A stretch of DNA of 64,000 bases from an uncultured Bacteroidota bacterium (GTDB lineage Bacteria > Bacteroidota > Bacteroidia > Bacteroidales > P3), in the NCBI GenBank assembly GCA_902762805.1, contig CACWPQ010000013.1, positions 1-64,000 of the forward strand, in the 5' to 3' direction. A program made the position numbers and the translations under genes. Shown here in pieces: positions 25,329 through 32,977 of the stretch (position 1 is the stretch's first letter; each line of letters begins with the position of its first letter). The notes under the pieces are model-generated. The model was not told the origin of the DNA. It did not search any database and saw nothing but the letters and a program-made list of their open reading frames with translations.

Positions 25329-25886
25329 CTAGAATTTGCTTTCGTAAACGTTCTTGGCGAACTCGATGCGGAGTTTGCGGATTTTGGTGCGGATGCGTGC
25401 GTCGTACATTTTGCTGTCGAACTCGAGTTTGAAGGCGCCGAGCATCTTGGGGTCGGTGCGGTCGTGGAGTTCGACGCGTTTGCCGGTGTAGTCTTCGACC
25501 ATTTGGGTGACCATGCGGCGTGCGGTGTCGTCGATGGGCTGGTGGGTGACGAGGTCGCTGAGGACGATGCCGCGGACATCGCGCCACATTTCGATGTAGG
25601 CCTGGCTGATGCCGCGGAAGTTGACGGAGCGGTTTTTGCGGGCGGCGAAGCGCAGGAAGGCGAGGGTGGTGTCGCAGACTTGGCCGGAGAAGAGGGCGTC
25701 GACGATGGCCACTTTGCGGTCGACCTTGACGGTGGGGTTGCCGAAGACGACGGCGAGCTCGCGGTTTTCGGCCATGACGCTGCCCACCAGGCGCATGTCG
25801 TCGGAGACGCGGTCGATGTCGTCGCGGTCGGTGGCGAGGAGAAGGAGGGCCTTGGCGTAGCCCTGGTTGATGCGGTAGTCGTTCAT
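25329..25886 (-). CDS. atpH: ATP synthase F1 subunit delta
   Basis: The 185-residue product matches OSCP/delta: INQGYAKALLLLATD at the N-terminal helix bundle, KVAIVDALFSGQVCDTTLAFLRF in the middle and the C-terminal beta/alpha part (KMLGAFKLEFDSKMYDARIRT, shortened). It links the peripheral stalk (subunit b) to the top of the F1 head. It lies between atpF and atpA with 6-base gaps, in standard order. Confidence 0.93.
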   Translation of the reverse strand: MNDYRINQGYAKALLLLATDRDDIDRVSDDMRLVGSVMAENRELAVVFGNPTVKVDRKVAIVDALFSGQVCDTTLAFLRFAARKNRSVNFRGISQAYIEMWRDVRGIVLSDLVTHQPIDDTARRMVTQMVEDYTGKRVELHDRTDPKMLGAFKLEFDSKMYDARIRTKIRKLRIEFAKNVYESKF

Positions 25887-25892
25887 GGGGCG

Positions 25893-26393
25893 CTAGTTGA
25901 GTTGCATCATTTCGAGCTCTTTCTGGATGAGGGCGTCGGCCTTGGGCTTGTCGCTGAGCTCGGCGCGGATGAGTTTCTCGGCGATTTCGATGCTGAGGTT
26001 GGCTATCTGGTTTTTGAGCTCGTGCATGGCTTTGAGTTTCTCGAAGTTGATATTCTCGCGTGCGCTGTCGACGATGCGGTTGGCTTCTTCTTGTGCGCGT
26101 GCGCGGGCGTCCTCGACGATTTGTTCGCTGGTGAGGCGAGCGGAGCGGAGCATTTCGTCGCGCTCGATTTTGGCTTGGCGGATGAGTTCTTCGTTGTGGG
26201 CGACGAGGTTTTTCATTTCCTCGCGAGCTTTGGCGGCTTCGCCGAGGGATGCGTTGATGGCGTCCTCGCGGTTGTGGAGTGATTTGAGGATGGCGGGCCA
26301 GCCCCATTTGATGAGGATGAAGGCGAGGATGCCGAAGGAGACGAGCATCCAGAAGAAGACGCCGATGCCGGGGTTTATGAGTGGGTTGTTCAT
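25893..26393 (-). CDS. atpF: ATP synthase Fo subunit b
   Basis: The 166-residue product has a single N-terminal membrane helix (IGVFFWMLVSFGILAFILIK) followed by a long charged helix (KSLHNREDAINASLGEAAKA and onward) that dimerises as the peripheral stalk. Length is standard. A 63-base gap containing a GGCCAGC/GCTGGCC hairpin (about 26415-26435) separates it from atpE, possibly tuning the high c:b expression ratio. Confidence 0.95.
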   Translation of the reverse strand: MNNPLINPGIGVFFWMLVSFGILAFILIKWGWPAILKSLHNREDAINASLGEAAKAREEMKNLVAHNEELIRQAKIERDEMLRSARLTSEQIVEDARARAQEEANRIVDSARENINFEKLKAMHELKNQIANLSIEIAEKLIRAELSDKPKADALIQKELEMMQLN

Positions 26394-26456
26394 GTGGTTA
26401 GTCTTTGTTAAAGGGGCCAGCCAATCGCTGGCCCCAGAGTTTTTGCGGGCTTCACG

Positions 26457-26717
26457 CTATTTGGTGAAGACGACGAGCAGGCAGAGCACGACGCTGAGCA
26501 GGGCGACGCCCTCGACGAGGGCGGCGGCGATGATCATGGAGGTGCGGATGTCGCCGCTGGACTCGGGCTGGCGGGCCATGCCTTCCATGGCGCCCTGGCC
26601 GATTTTGCCGATGCCGATGCCGGCGCCCACGGTGGCGAGGCCGGCTCCGATGGCGGCTCCGAGGTAGCCCCAAGCCATGTTGGCGGCAGCCTGAAGGAGA
26701 ATGATTAAAGAGGTCAT
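26457..26717 (-). CDS. atpE: ATP synthase Fo subunit c
   Basis: The 86-residue product is a hairpin of two membrane helices with the Gly/Ala-rich AAIGAGLATVGAGIGIGKIG, the polar loop ARQPES and the ion-carrying carboxylate Glu69 in AAALVEGVALL. The Gln and the Ser/Thr that mark sodium-binding c subunits are not at the expected places, so I infer a proton-driven ring. First gene of this operon; no atpB (subunit a) precedes it, unlike the usual Bacteroidota order. Confidence 0.96.
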   Translation of the reverse strand: MTSLIILLQAAANMAWGYLGAAIGAGLATVGAGIGIGKIGQGAMEGMARQPESSGDIRTSMIIAAALVEGVALLSVVLCLLVVFTK

Positions 26718-26768
26718 AATGTTTTATTTATGTTGTTAAACGTTGTTTTAAACTAAAAAATCCGGCTG

Positions 26769-26776
26769 CAAAAGTA
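26769..26776 (-). promoter_or_regulatory. Promoter -7 element for the atp operon
   Basis: Minus-strand TACTTTTG matches TAnnTTTG about 50 bases upstream of atpE. A well-spaced -33 box is not obvious. Confidence 0.5.
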
Positions 26777-26843
26777 GTAATTTTTTTGGAACTAAATGTT
26801 AAAATGCAAAACTTTTTTTTGTGCGGGAGTTTTGTAAGGTGGG

Positions 26844-28418
26844 TTAATGTTGCAGTAGGTCAAGGCTATAGTGGAGGCCGACGTTCTGGCGCCGGGCGCG
26901 TGCCATCTTAATAATAAGGTACGCGCAGGCGATGAGGTTGCGTAGTTCGGAGAGGGGTTCGGTGAGGACGGAGCGGTTGTAGAGGTCTTCGGTTTCGCGG
27001 AAGATGAGGTTGAGGCGGTCGAAGGCGCGCTGGAGGCGGAGGTCGCTGCGGACGATGCCGACGTAGTTCCACATGATTTCCTGCAGTTCGCGCTTGGTTT
27101 GGGTGATGAGGATCATCTCTTCGTTGAGCACCATGCCTTCGGCGTTCCAGTCGGGGACCTGTGAATTTTGGGTTTTGAATTGTGAATTTTGAGTTTCTTC
27201 GATGGCGGCCATGGCGGCGTTGTGTGCGTAGACGACGGCTTCGAGCAGTGAGTTGGAGGCGAGGCGGTTGCCGCCGTGGAGGCCTGTGCATGAGCATTCG
27301 CCGGCGGCGTAGAGGTGGTGGATGGAGGTGGCGCCGCGGAGGTCGACTTTGATGCCGCCGCACTGGTAGTGGGCTGCCGGGCGGATGGGGATCATGTCGC
27401 GTGTGATGTCGATGCCGATAGAGAGGCATTTGGCGTAGATGGTGGGGAAGCCTTCGATGAGCTGCTGTTTGCCGATGGGGCGTGCGTCGAGGTAGAGGTA
27501 GTCGCGGCCGGAGATTTTCATCTCGTTGTCGATGGCGCGGGCGACGATGTCGCGTGGGGCGAGGGAGAGGCGTGGGTCGTATTTCTGCATGAATTCTTTG
27601 CCGTCGCGGTCTTTGAGGACGGCGCCGGCGCCGCGCATGGCTTCGGTGATGAGGAAGGCGGGCTTTTCGGCGGGGTTGTAGAGGGAAGTGGGGTGGAACT
27701 GCATGAATTCCAGGTCGCTGAGTACGCCGCGAGCGCGGTGCACCATGGCCACGCCGTCGCCGGTGGAGATGACTGGGGTGGTGGTGGTGGAGTAGACGTT
27801 GCCCATGCCGCCGGTGGCGAGGAGGGTGACGCGGGCGAGGTAGGTGTCGATGCGGTTGGTGTCGCAGTCGAGGGCGTAGACGCCGTAGCATTCGATGTCG
27901 GGGGTGTGCTTGGTGACGCGCTGACCGAGGTGGTGCTGTGTGATGATGTCGATGGCGAACTGGCGTTCTTTGATTTCGATGTTGGGGTGGCGTCGGGCGG
28001 CTTCGAGGAGGCCGCGTTCGATTTCTTCGCCGGTGTTGTCCTTGTGGTGGAGGATGCGGAATTCGGAGTGTCCGCCTTCGCGGTGGAGGTCGAAGCGGTC
28101 GCCTTGTCCGTCGCGGTCGAAGCCGACGCCGTACTGTACGAGTTCGCGTATGCGGTCGGGTGCCTGTCGGATGGTCATTTCGACCACTTGTCGGTCGCAG
28201 ATGCCGTCGCCGGCGACGAGGGTGTCGTGGATGTGTTTGTCGAAGGAGTCGCTGTCGTACATGACGGCGGCGATGCCGCCTTGAGCGTAGCGGGTGCTGC
28301 CTTCGCGGGCGTCTCCTTTGGAGAGGATGCAGACGCGGCCGTGCGCGGCCACTTTGAGGGCGAAACTGAGGCCGGCGATGCCAGAACCGACTACCAGGAA
28401 GTCAACTTCGTATCGCAT
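26844..28418 (-). CDS. nadB: L-aspartate oxidase
   Basis: The 524-residue flavoprotein oxidises aspartate to iminoaspartate, the first step of de novo NAD synthesis. Seen: FAD-binding VVGSGIAGLSFALKVA at the N-terminus, GSTRYAQGGIAAV, HREGGHSEFRILHHKDNTG, and the NadB-type LYAAGECSCTGLHGGNRLAS. The start at 28418 gives MRYEVDFLVVGSG; the in-frame upstream extension is a proline-rich translation of a repeat element. Near the C-terminus a heptamer-encoded insert (TQNSQFKTQNSQ) interrupts the helical domain. nadA and nadC are not in the window. FrdA/SdhA was considered, but the GLHGGNRLASNSLLE block favours NadB. Confidence 0.9.
   Translation of the reverse strand: MRYEVDFLVVGSGIAGLSFALKVAAHGRVCILSKGDAREGSTRYAQGGIAAVMYDSDSFDKHIHDTLVAGDGICDRQVVEMTIRQAPDRIRELVQYGVGFDRDGQGDRFDLHREGGHSEFRILHHKDNTGEEIERGLLEAARRHPNIEIKERQFAIDIITQHHLGQRVTKHTPDIECYGVYALDCDTNRIDTYLARVTLLATGGMGNVYSTTTTPVISTGDGVAMVHRARGVLSDLEFMQFHPTSLYNPAEKPAFLITEAMRGAGAVLKDRDGKEFMQKYDPRLSLAPRDIVARAIDNEMKISGRDYLYLDARPIGKQQLIEGFPTIYAKCLSIGIDITRDMIPIRPAAHYQCGGIKVDLRGATSIHHLYAAGECSCTGLHGGNRLASNSLLEAVVYAHNAAMAAIEETQNSQFKTQNSQVPDWNAEGMVLNEEMILITQTKRELQEIMWNYVGIVRSDLRLQRAFDRLNLIFRETEDLYNRSVLTEPLSELRNLIACAYLIIKMARARRQNVGLHYSLDLLQH
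27161..27197. repeat. Heptamer repeat within nadB
   Basis: Degenerate copies of TGAATTT on the plus strand encode TQNSQFKTQNSQ on the nadB strand. Same heptamer family as at 29602-29637 and 32121-32155. Confidence 0.75.
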
Positions 28419-28439
28419 ATATTGTTTTTTTTCTTTTCG

Positions 28440-28580
28440 GTGTGGGGACGTAGGGCAAGGGCGGGGGGTGGGGATGGAGGGGGGGGGCGGTAGGGGAGTG
28501 GTAGGGGAGTGGTAGGGGTTTTCTAGGGTAATAGTTCGGCCCTTTCGCATTATTACCCATCGTTGGGTAATAGTGGATAC
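28440..28580. repeat. Intergenic repeat element, copy 1 (G-rich repeats plus hairpin)
   Basis: Left to right: a G-rich stretch with a run of nine G, three GGTAGGGGAGT units, TAGGGTAATAGT, and a hairpin TTATTACCCA...TGGGTAATAG. The same order in reverse complement occurs at 54800-54910. The G-blocks could form a quadruplex. It occupies the region before nadB and after the Sel1 gene start region. Confidence 0.75.
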
Positions 28581-28599
28581 TTTTGCCGAAAAGTGTTTG

Positions 28600-28974
28600 T
28601 TATTCGGCGCCGAAGAGGCCCATGAGGGCGTTGGCGGTGTAGGCTTTCATGGTGTCGAGTTTGCCGGTGGCGATGGCTTTGCGGAGGTAGGCGCGGGCTT
28701 TGTCGAGGTCTTCGGGGACGCCGATGGCGTAGTAGTAGCAGAGGCCGAGGCTGTAGAGTGCGTCGGGGTCGCCCTGGTCGGCGGCGCGGGTGTACCACTG
28801 GACGGCGGCTGCGGAGTCGATTTCGACGCCGAGGCCTTTTTCGTAGCACTGGCCGAGCTGGAACTGGGCTTGTGCGTCGCCGCGTTCGGCTGCGGCGCGG
28901 TAGTCGGCGGCGCTCTGTGCCATGGCGACGGCGCCGGAGAGGAGGAGGAGTGCGAGGGTGAGGATTTTTTTCAT
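28600..28974 (-). CDS. Secreted Sel1-repeat protein
   Basis: The 124-residue product has a signal peptide (MKKILTLALLLLSGAVAMAQ) followed by about two and a half Sel1-like repeats: AAAERGDAQAQFQLGQCYEKG, AADQGDPDALYSLGLCYYYA and a partial third (shown in part). These form an alpha-solenoid used for protein-protein contacts in the periplasm. The partner is unknown. It lies just downstream of the response regulator gene on the same strand and may share its transcript. Confidence 0.85.
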   Translation of the reverse strand: MKKILTLALLLLSGAVAMAQSAADYRAAAERGDAQAQFQLGQCYEKGLGVEIDSAAAVQWYTRAADQGDPDALYSLGLCYYYAIGVPEDLDKARAYLRKAIATGKLDTMKAYTANALMGLFGAE

Positions 28975-28995
28975 TTTGTACTGTATTTTAATGGT

Positions 28996-29853
28996 TTAAC
29001 TACGCGGTAGGAATTTGATGTCGGCGGGGTTGATGAGGCCGAGCGAGAGGGCTTTGGCGACGCGGGCGGCGCTTTTGTTGACGATGTCGAGGCGTCGCGA
29101 GAGGTCTTTTTGGCGTTCTTGTATTGATTTGTCGCTTTCGTCGAGTTTGGAGGCTATCTCGCTGGCGGTGCATCCGGCGGCTTCGAGGAGGAGGAGAGTG
29201 CGCTCGGCGGGGGAGATTTCGACGAAGTCGCTGAGGCCCACGAGGTTGAAGTAGTGTTCGGCGGCTTCTTTGAGTGTGAGCATGACGGGGTAGTTGAAGT
29301 AGAAGCGCTCGCCGCGCTCGAGGCAGGCGATGGCGCGGAGGATGTTTTCGATGGAGAAGCCTCCGGCGGCGTTTTTGCTTACGAAGGCGCTGGCGCCGAG
29401 GCGCAAGGCTTCCATGACGACGCGCCCGATTTCGATGACGCGCTGGGGGCGTCGTTCTTCGTCGGCGCCTGGGTGGTCGAAACGGCCGGAGAAGATGATG
29501 ATGCGGATGTCGGGGTAGTGTTCGTGGAGGCGTCGGGCGATGAGCAGGCCGCCGGTGGGCTCGCCCTGGAACTCCATGTCGACCAGGAGATAATGGGGGA
29601 GTTTTGAATTTTGAATTTTGAATTTTGAATTTTGAGTTTCGGTGGACGCAATTTCGTCGAGGGCGGCCATGAGGCTTGGTCCGGAGGCGAAGGTGTCGAC
29701 CATTTCGACGCGGCGCATTTCGGTGGCGAGGTCGTCGCCGGAGTGGCATTCCACTTCGGCGGCGCGGTCGTTCATTTCCATACGGACGGCCTTGCGGATG
29801 AGCGGCTCGTCGTCGACCATCATCACTCGTATCGTATTCAGTTCGTTAGCCAT
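28996..29853 (-). CDS. Response regulator with HTH output, heptamer insert
   Basis: The 285-residue product has a receiver domain: MMVDDEPLIR acidic pair, phosphoacceptor Asp92 in YLLVDMEFQG, then IIIFSGRF and SAFVSKNAAGG with the conserved Lys. A C-terminal LuxR/Fis-like HTH (EISPAERTLLLLEAAGCTAS, EIASKLDESDKSIQERQKDL) follows at about 205-260. Just before the beta-strand carrying Asp92 is a repeat-derived insert QNSKFKIQNSK (residues 74-84). The adjacent histidine kinase gene is its likely partner. A minus-strand TAATTTTG at 29876-29883 could be its own promoter. Confidence 0.85.
   Translation of the reverse strand: MANELNTIRVMMVDDEPLIRKAVRMEMNDRAAEVECHSGDDLATEMRRVEMVDTFASGPSLMAALDEIASTETQNSKFKIQNSKLPHYLLVDMEFQGEPTGGLLIARRLHEHYPDIRIIIFSGRFDHPGADEERRPQRVIEIGRVVMEALRLGASAFVSKNAAGGFSIENILRAIACLERGERFYFNYPVMLTLKEAAEHYFNLVGLSDFVEISPAERTLLLLEAAGCTASEIASKLDESDKSIQERQKDLSRRLDIVNKSAARVAKALSLGLINPADIKFLPRS
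29602..29637. repeat. Heptamer repeat within the response regulator gene
   Basis: Nearly five perfect units of TTTTGAA on the plus strand. On the coding strand three units (CAAAATT x3) give seven codons, Q-N-S-K-F-K-I, with no stop in any frame. Confidence 0.9.
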
Positions 29854-29901
29854 TCTGCGCTGACATTTCAGAGTGCAAAATTACAAAAAAAGTTTGACAT
29901 A

Positions 29902-31854
29902 CTAGTGATTTTTTTCGGGTGCGGCGAGGAGGAGGTGCATCCGGGTGCCCTGTCCGGGGTTGCTCTCGGCCCATATTTTGCAGCCGCGGCGTGTGTGGTC
30001 GTCGTGTTTTTTGACGATGTAGCGGCAGAGGATGAGGCCGAAGCCGTGGTCGCCGTCGGGGCGGTCGGCGCGGAAGAGGTTTTCCAGCTGCCCGGCGGAC
30101 ATGCCGCTGCCGGTGTCGGCCACGGTGAGGCGAAGCATGTCGGTTTCGACTGAGGCAGAGAGTGTTACGCTTCCGGAGGCGGTGTGCTGGAGGGCGTTGT
30201 TGACGAGGTTGCGGAGGAGGATGGTGACCAGGAGGCGGTCGCCCCAGAGGGTGAGCGGGGTGGGCACGAAGCGCAGGGCGACGCCGGCGGCGGGGGAGAT
30301 GACCTGGCGGCTGACGTCGTCGAAGACTTCCTGCAACGGGAATGTGGAGGTGCTGAATGCCAGGCCGCTGGGGATGGATAGTGAGGTCCAGGACTTGATG
30401 TTGTCGAAGGTGCGGAGGAGCTGTTCGAGCACCTCGGAGCGCAGTTCGGGGCTGAGGTTGGGGTTGCGGAGGTAGCCGATGAAGGGGCTGACGTCGTGGC
30501 GCATGACGCTGAGACAGGTCTCGACGTTGGCGATGCGCTCCACGTCGCGGCGCTTGGCCTCCTCGAGCTGGCGTTTCTCGCGGCGGAGGCGGCGGATGGT
30601 GAGCCAGAGGAGGACGGTGAGGACCGCCAGCAGAAGCAGCAGGGCGCTGACCACCATGGTGGTGCGTGTCATCCAGCGGCTGCGTCGCGAGAGGGCCTCG
30701 AGGTTTTGCTGCAGGGCGAAGTCTTCCTGCTCGTTCTGCTTGATATAGTCCTGGAGTTCAACATAATGCTCGTACCAGCGGCGTGCCTCGTCGGGGGTGC
30801 GTGCGAGGCGGCTGCGGAGGAGGACGTCGAAGAGGCCGACCTCCATCTTGGGTGCGGAGAAGGGGGTCCAGGTGCCGCGCATGTCGAGCCAGTTGCGCAA
30901 TACGCTGTGGGCCAAGGCGGTGTCGCTCACGAGGAGGGCGTAGCGAGCGGTGGAGGTGACGCCGCCGAGCATCTGGTAGGGGTCGCCGAAGAGGAAGAAG
31001 GCGCGTCGTGCGTCGTCGTAGAGAGCGAGGACGGTGTCCGGCGAGACCTCGCCGGGGATGCTGCGCAGGGCGTAGGCTTCCATCTGGAGGGTGTTGGCGA
31101 GGTGGTAGAGGTTGGAGTCGGAGCGGTCGAGGATGGCGTAGTTGAGGTCGCAGTAGTCGAGTGCGGTGAGGCTTTCGCCGGCGCTCTGCCAGCCGTAGGC
31201 GAGGGCGTAGTTGAGCGCCATGTCCTGGGCGTAGTCCACTTTGAGTTGCGGACGCTGCTGCTCGACCTCGGCGAGGATCGAGCGGAGGTCGGACTCCTTG
31301 CCGTCGCGGTAGTGGAAGTTGAGGGTGAGGAGGGTGATGTAGTATTCGGATTGCGCGTAACTATATAATATATTGTCGCGCTCGTGGTCGAGGATGCCGC
31401 TGCGTCCGATGTCGTAGAGGAGACGGTAGGAGTCGGCGATGCGGCAACTGCGCTGGAGGAGGCGTGCGCGGGTGAGGTCGCGGATGACACCCTCGATGTC
31501 GCCGTTGCGTTCGGAGGGGTGGTGGAGGTTGACCAGCTTGTCGACACGGGCAAGCATCTCGCCGGCGCGGGCGTAGTCGGAGGTGAGGAAGTAGGCGAAG
31601 GCCTTGTTGTTGCAGGCACGGAGTTGGCCGTCGACATAGTCGGGCAGCGAGTCCTGGATATATTGCAAGGCGCTGTCGGAGAGGGCGATGCAGCGCTGTG
31701 GGTCGCGGTAGCGGCTGAGGAAGGCCTCGCGGTTGAGCCCGTCGGCACGCGAGCGGCGCAGGGGGTCGAGCGTGTCGGCGCCGGAGCAGGCCGCCAGCAG
31801 CAGGGTGGCGAGCAGCAGGAGGGTCGGGTGGCGCAAGGCGTGCATGGAGAACAT
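29902..31854 (-). CDS. Lipoprotein-type sensor histidine kinase
   Basis: The 650-residue product begins with a lipobox (LLLAAC, Cys23). A long TPR-like helical sensor domain (about 40-375), one membrane span (about 395-420, VVSALLLLLAVLTVLLWLTI) and a coiled coil follow. The dimerisation helix carries the probable phosphorylated His in SVMRHDVSPFIGY, and a HATPase domain has LRNLVNNALQHT, ADTGSGMSAG and HGFGLILCRYIV. The layout matches Bacteroidota DUF5112/DUF5113 kinases. It precedes the response regulator gene by 48 bases. A lipoprotein signal plus a later span places the sensor part in the periplasm. Confidence 0.85.
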   Translation of the reverse strand: MFSMHALRHPTLLLLATLLLAACSGADTLDPLRRSRADGLNREAFLSRYRDPQRCIALSDSALQYIQDSLPDYVDGQLRACNNKAFAYFLTSDYARAGEMLARVDKLVNLHHPSERNGDIEGVIRDLTRARLLQRSCRIADSYRLLYDIGRSGILDHERDNILYSYAQSEYYITLLTLNFHYRDGKESDLRSILAEVEQQRPQLKVDYAQDMALNYALAYGWQSAGESLTALDYCDLNYAILDRSDSNLYHLANTLQMEAYALRSIPGEVSPDTVLALYDDARRAFFLFGDPYQMLGGVTSTARYALLVSDTALAHSVLRNWLDMRGTWTPFSAPKMEVGLFDVLLRSRLARTPDEARRWYEHYVELQDYIKQNEQEDFALQQNLEALSRRSRWMTRTTMVVSALLLLLAVLTVLLWLTIRRLRREKRQLEEAKRRDVERIANVETCLSVMRHDVSPFIGYLRNPNLSPELRSEVLEQLLRTFDNIKSWTSLSIPSGLAFSTSTFPLQEVFDDVSRQVISPAAGVALRFVPTPLTLWGDRLLVTILLRNLVNNALQHTASGSVTLSASVETDMLRLTVADTGSGMSAGQLENLFRADRPDGDHGFGLILCRYIVKKHDDHTRRGCKIWAESNPGQGTRMHLLLAAPEKNH

Positions 31855-31872
31855 AACGCAGATTGGGAAGTA

Positions 31873-32850
31873 TTATTGTTTGGCGCGCGGAAGGTTGATT
31901 TCCAGCGTGATGAAGGGTGCCAGGCAGCGCAGGCGTGGCAGCAGGGGGTTGACGAGGCGGGCCGCCAGGGGCTTGGCTCCCGTGCCGAAGGGGTTGTAGA
32001 AACCGCTGGCTACGCGAAGCGTGGCGCCGTGGGGGGCGAGCAGATTGCGATAGGCGTCGATGGGGAGCAGGCGCTCGGTCCAGCTGCCGGTGGCGGGGTC
32101 GCAGGTGTTGTGGGGGTCGAGTGAATTCTGAATTTTGAATTTGGGATTTTGAATGGCGGCGGGGATGTCGTCGAAGGTGAGGCCGCGGGTGAGGCGGGCG
32201 CTGCGGTCGAGGGAGGCGTCATCCATCTCGGGGTGCAGCTGCTGGATGTAGCGGCGGCGCTGGGCGAGGAAGCCCTCGAAGCCCGGGTAGCCGTGCTCGT
32301 CCTCGTCCATGATGCGGTGCAGGCGGCGGCAGACGAGGGGATTGGATGGGTTGGAGCCCGTGGTGAGCATCATGGGCAGTGCGGGGTGGATGGCGAAGAG
32401 GTCGGCGAAGAATGGCTCGAGGCGGTAGATATGTTCCACCACGTCGAAGCCCGCCAACGCATCGGGCACGATGCCTGTATCGCCGCTCCAACGGCGGAGG
32501 GTGGCGGCGTCGCCTGTAATGACCACGTCGGGGCCCTGTCCAATGGCGCGGCTGACGGCCTGGGCAGCCTCGGCGGCCTGGGGGTTGATGTCGACGTAGA
32601 CCACGCGTCCCACGCCGCGCTCTTTGGCCACGAGGGAGAAGAAGCCGTGGCCGCCGCCGTAGTCGACGAGGGTGAGGCGCTGCGGTTCGCGGCCGAGGGC
32701 GTCGAGGAGGCGGTCGAGGGTGCGGCGGTAGATGAGTAGGTGGTAGTCGAGCGCGGGCAGCAGGCCGAGGATGTACCGGCGGCTGTAGTCGCTCAGGGGC
32801 AGCGCCGAATAGTCGAGGCTCCGGAGGGTGGCTGAGAGGTTCATACACAT
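31873..32850 (-). CDS. SAM-dependent methyltransferase-like protein
   Basis: The 325-residue product has a Rossmann methyltransferase core: LTLVDYGGGHGFFSLVAKE (motif I), VVYVDINPQAAEAA (acidic end of strand 2) and FDVVEHIYRLE (motif IV-like). The first Met after the leader (32850 or 32844) was chosen because the longer frame runs through the divergent promoter. A heptamer-derived insert (IQNPKFKIQNS) lies near residues 245-255. Substrate unknown; the neighbouring divergent glycosyltransferase suggests glycan or surface-polymer modification. It is 19 bases upstream of the kinase gene. Confidence 0.7.
   Translation of the reverse strand: MCMNLSATLRSLDYSALPLSDYSRRYILGLLPALDYHLLIYRRTLDRLLDALGREPQRLTLVDYGGGHGFFSLVAKERGVGRVVYVDINPQAAEAAQAVSRAIGQGPDVVITGDAATLRRWSGDTGIVPDALAGFDVVEHIYRLEPFFADLFAIHPALPMMLTTGSNPSNPLVCRRLHRIMDEDEHGYPGFEGFLAQRRRYIQQLHPEMDDASLDRSARLTRGLTFDDIPAAIQNPKFKIQNSLDPHNTCDPATGSWTERLLPIDAYRNLLAPHGATLRVASGFYNPFGTGAKPLAARLVNPLLPRLRCLAPFITLEINLPRAKQ
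32121..32155. repeat. Heptamer repeat within the methyltransferase gene
   Basis: Degenerate units of TTTTGAA encode QNPKFKIQNS on the coding strand. Same family as in nadB and the response regulator. Confidence 0.75.
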
Positions 32851-32891
32851 GGGTAACGTGCGTGTAACCTTATTATTGTGTTGCAAAAACA

Positions 32892-32923
32892 TTTGTTGGA
32901 ATGGCAAAAAAGCCGTATCTTTG
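32892..32923 (+). promoter_or_regulatory. Promoter of the glycosyltransferase gene
   Basis: TTTG (32892-32895), 20 bases, TATCTTTG (32916-32923): an exact Bacteroidota sigma-ABfr type promoter, 54 bases before the start codon. Confidence 0.8.
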
Positions 32924-32977
32924 CGGAACAATCCAAACGGATTGCCACAGAATAAACATACTGACAACCAGCCTGCT

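Noticed and set aside
23767..26307. 846-codon minus-strand frame across the atp genes
   Set aside because: Arg/His/Pro-rich translation in the wrong frame of atpA, atpH and atpF; all true subunits are intact.
26457..26717. Sodium-coupled c subunit
   Set aside because: The Gln and Ser/Thr ligands expected around the carboxylate in sodium-type c rings are not present; only the proton-type Glu is.
28483..28550. N-terminal extension of NadB
   Set aside because: The extra residues are a proline-rich translation of the intergenic repeat, and the FAD-binding motif starts right after the chosen ATG at 28418.
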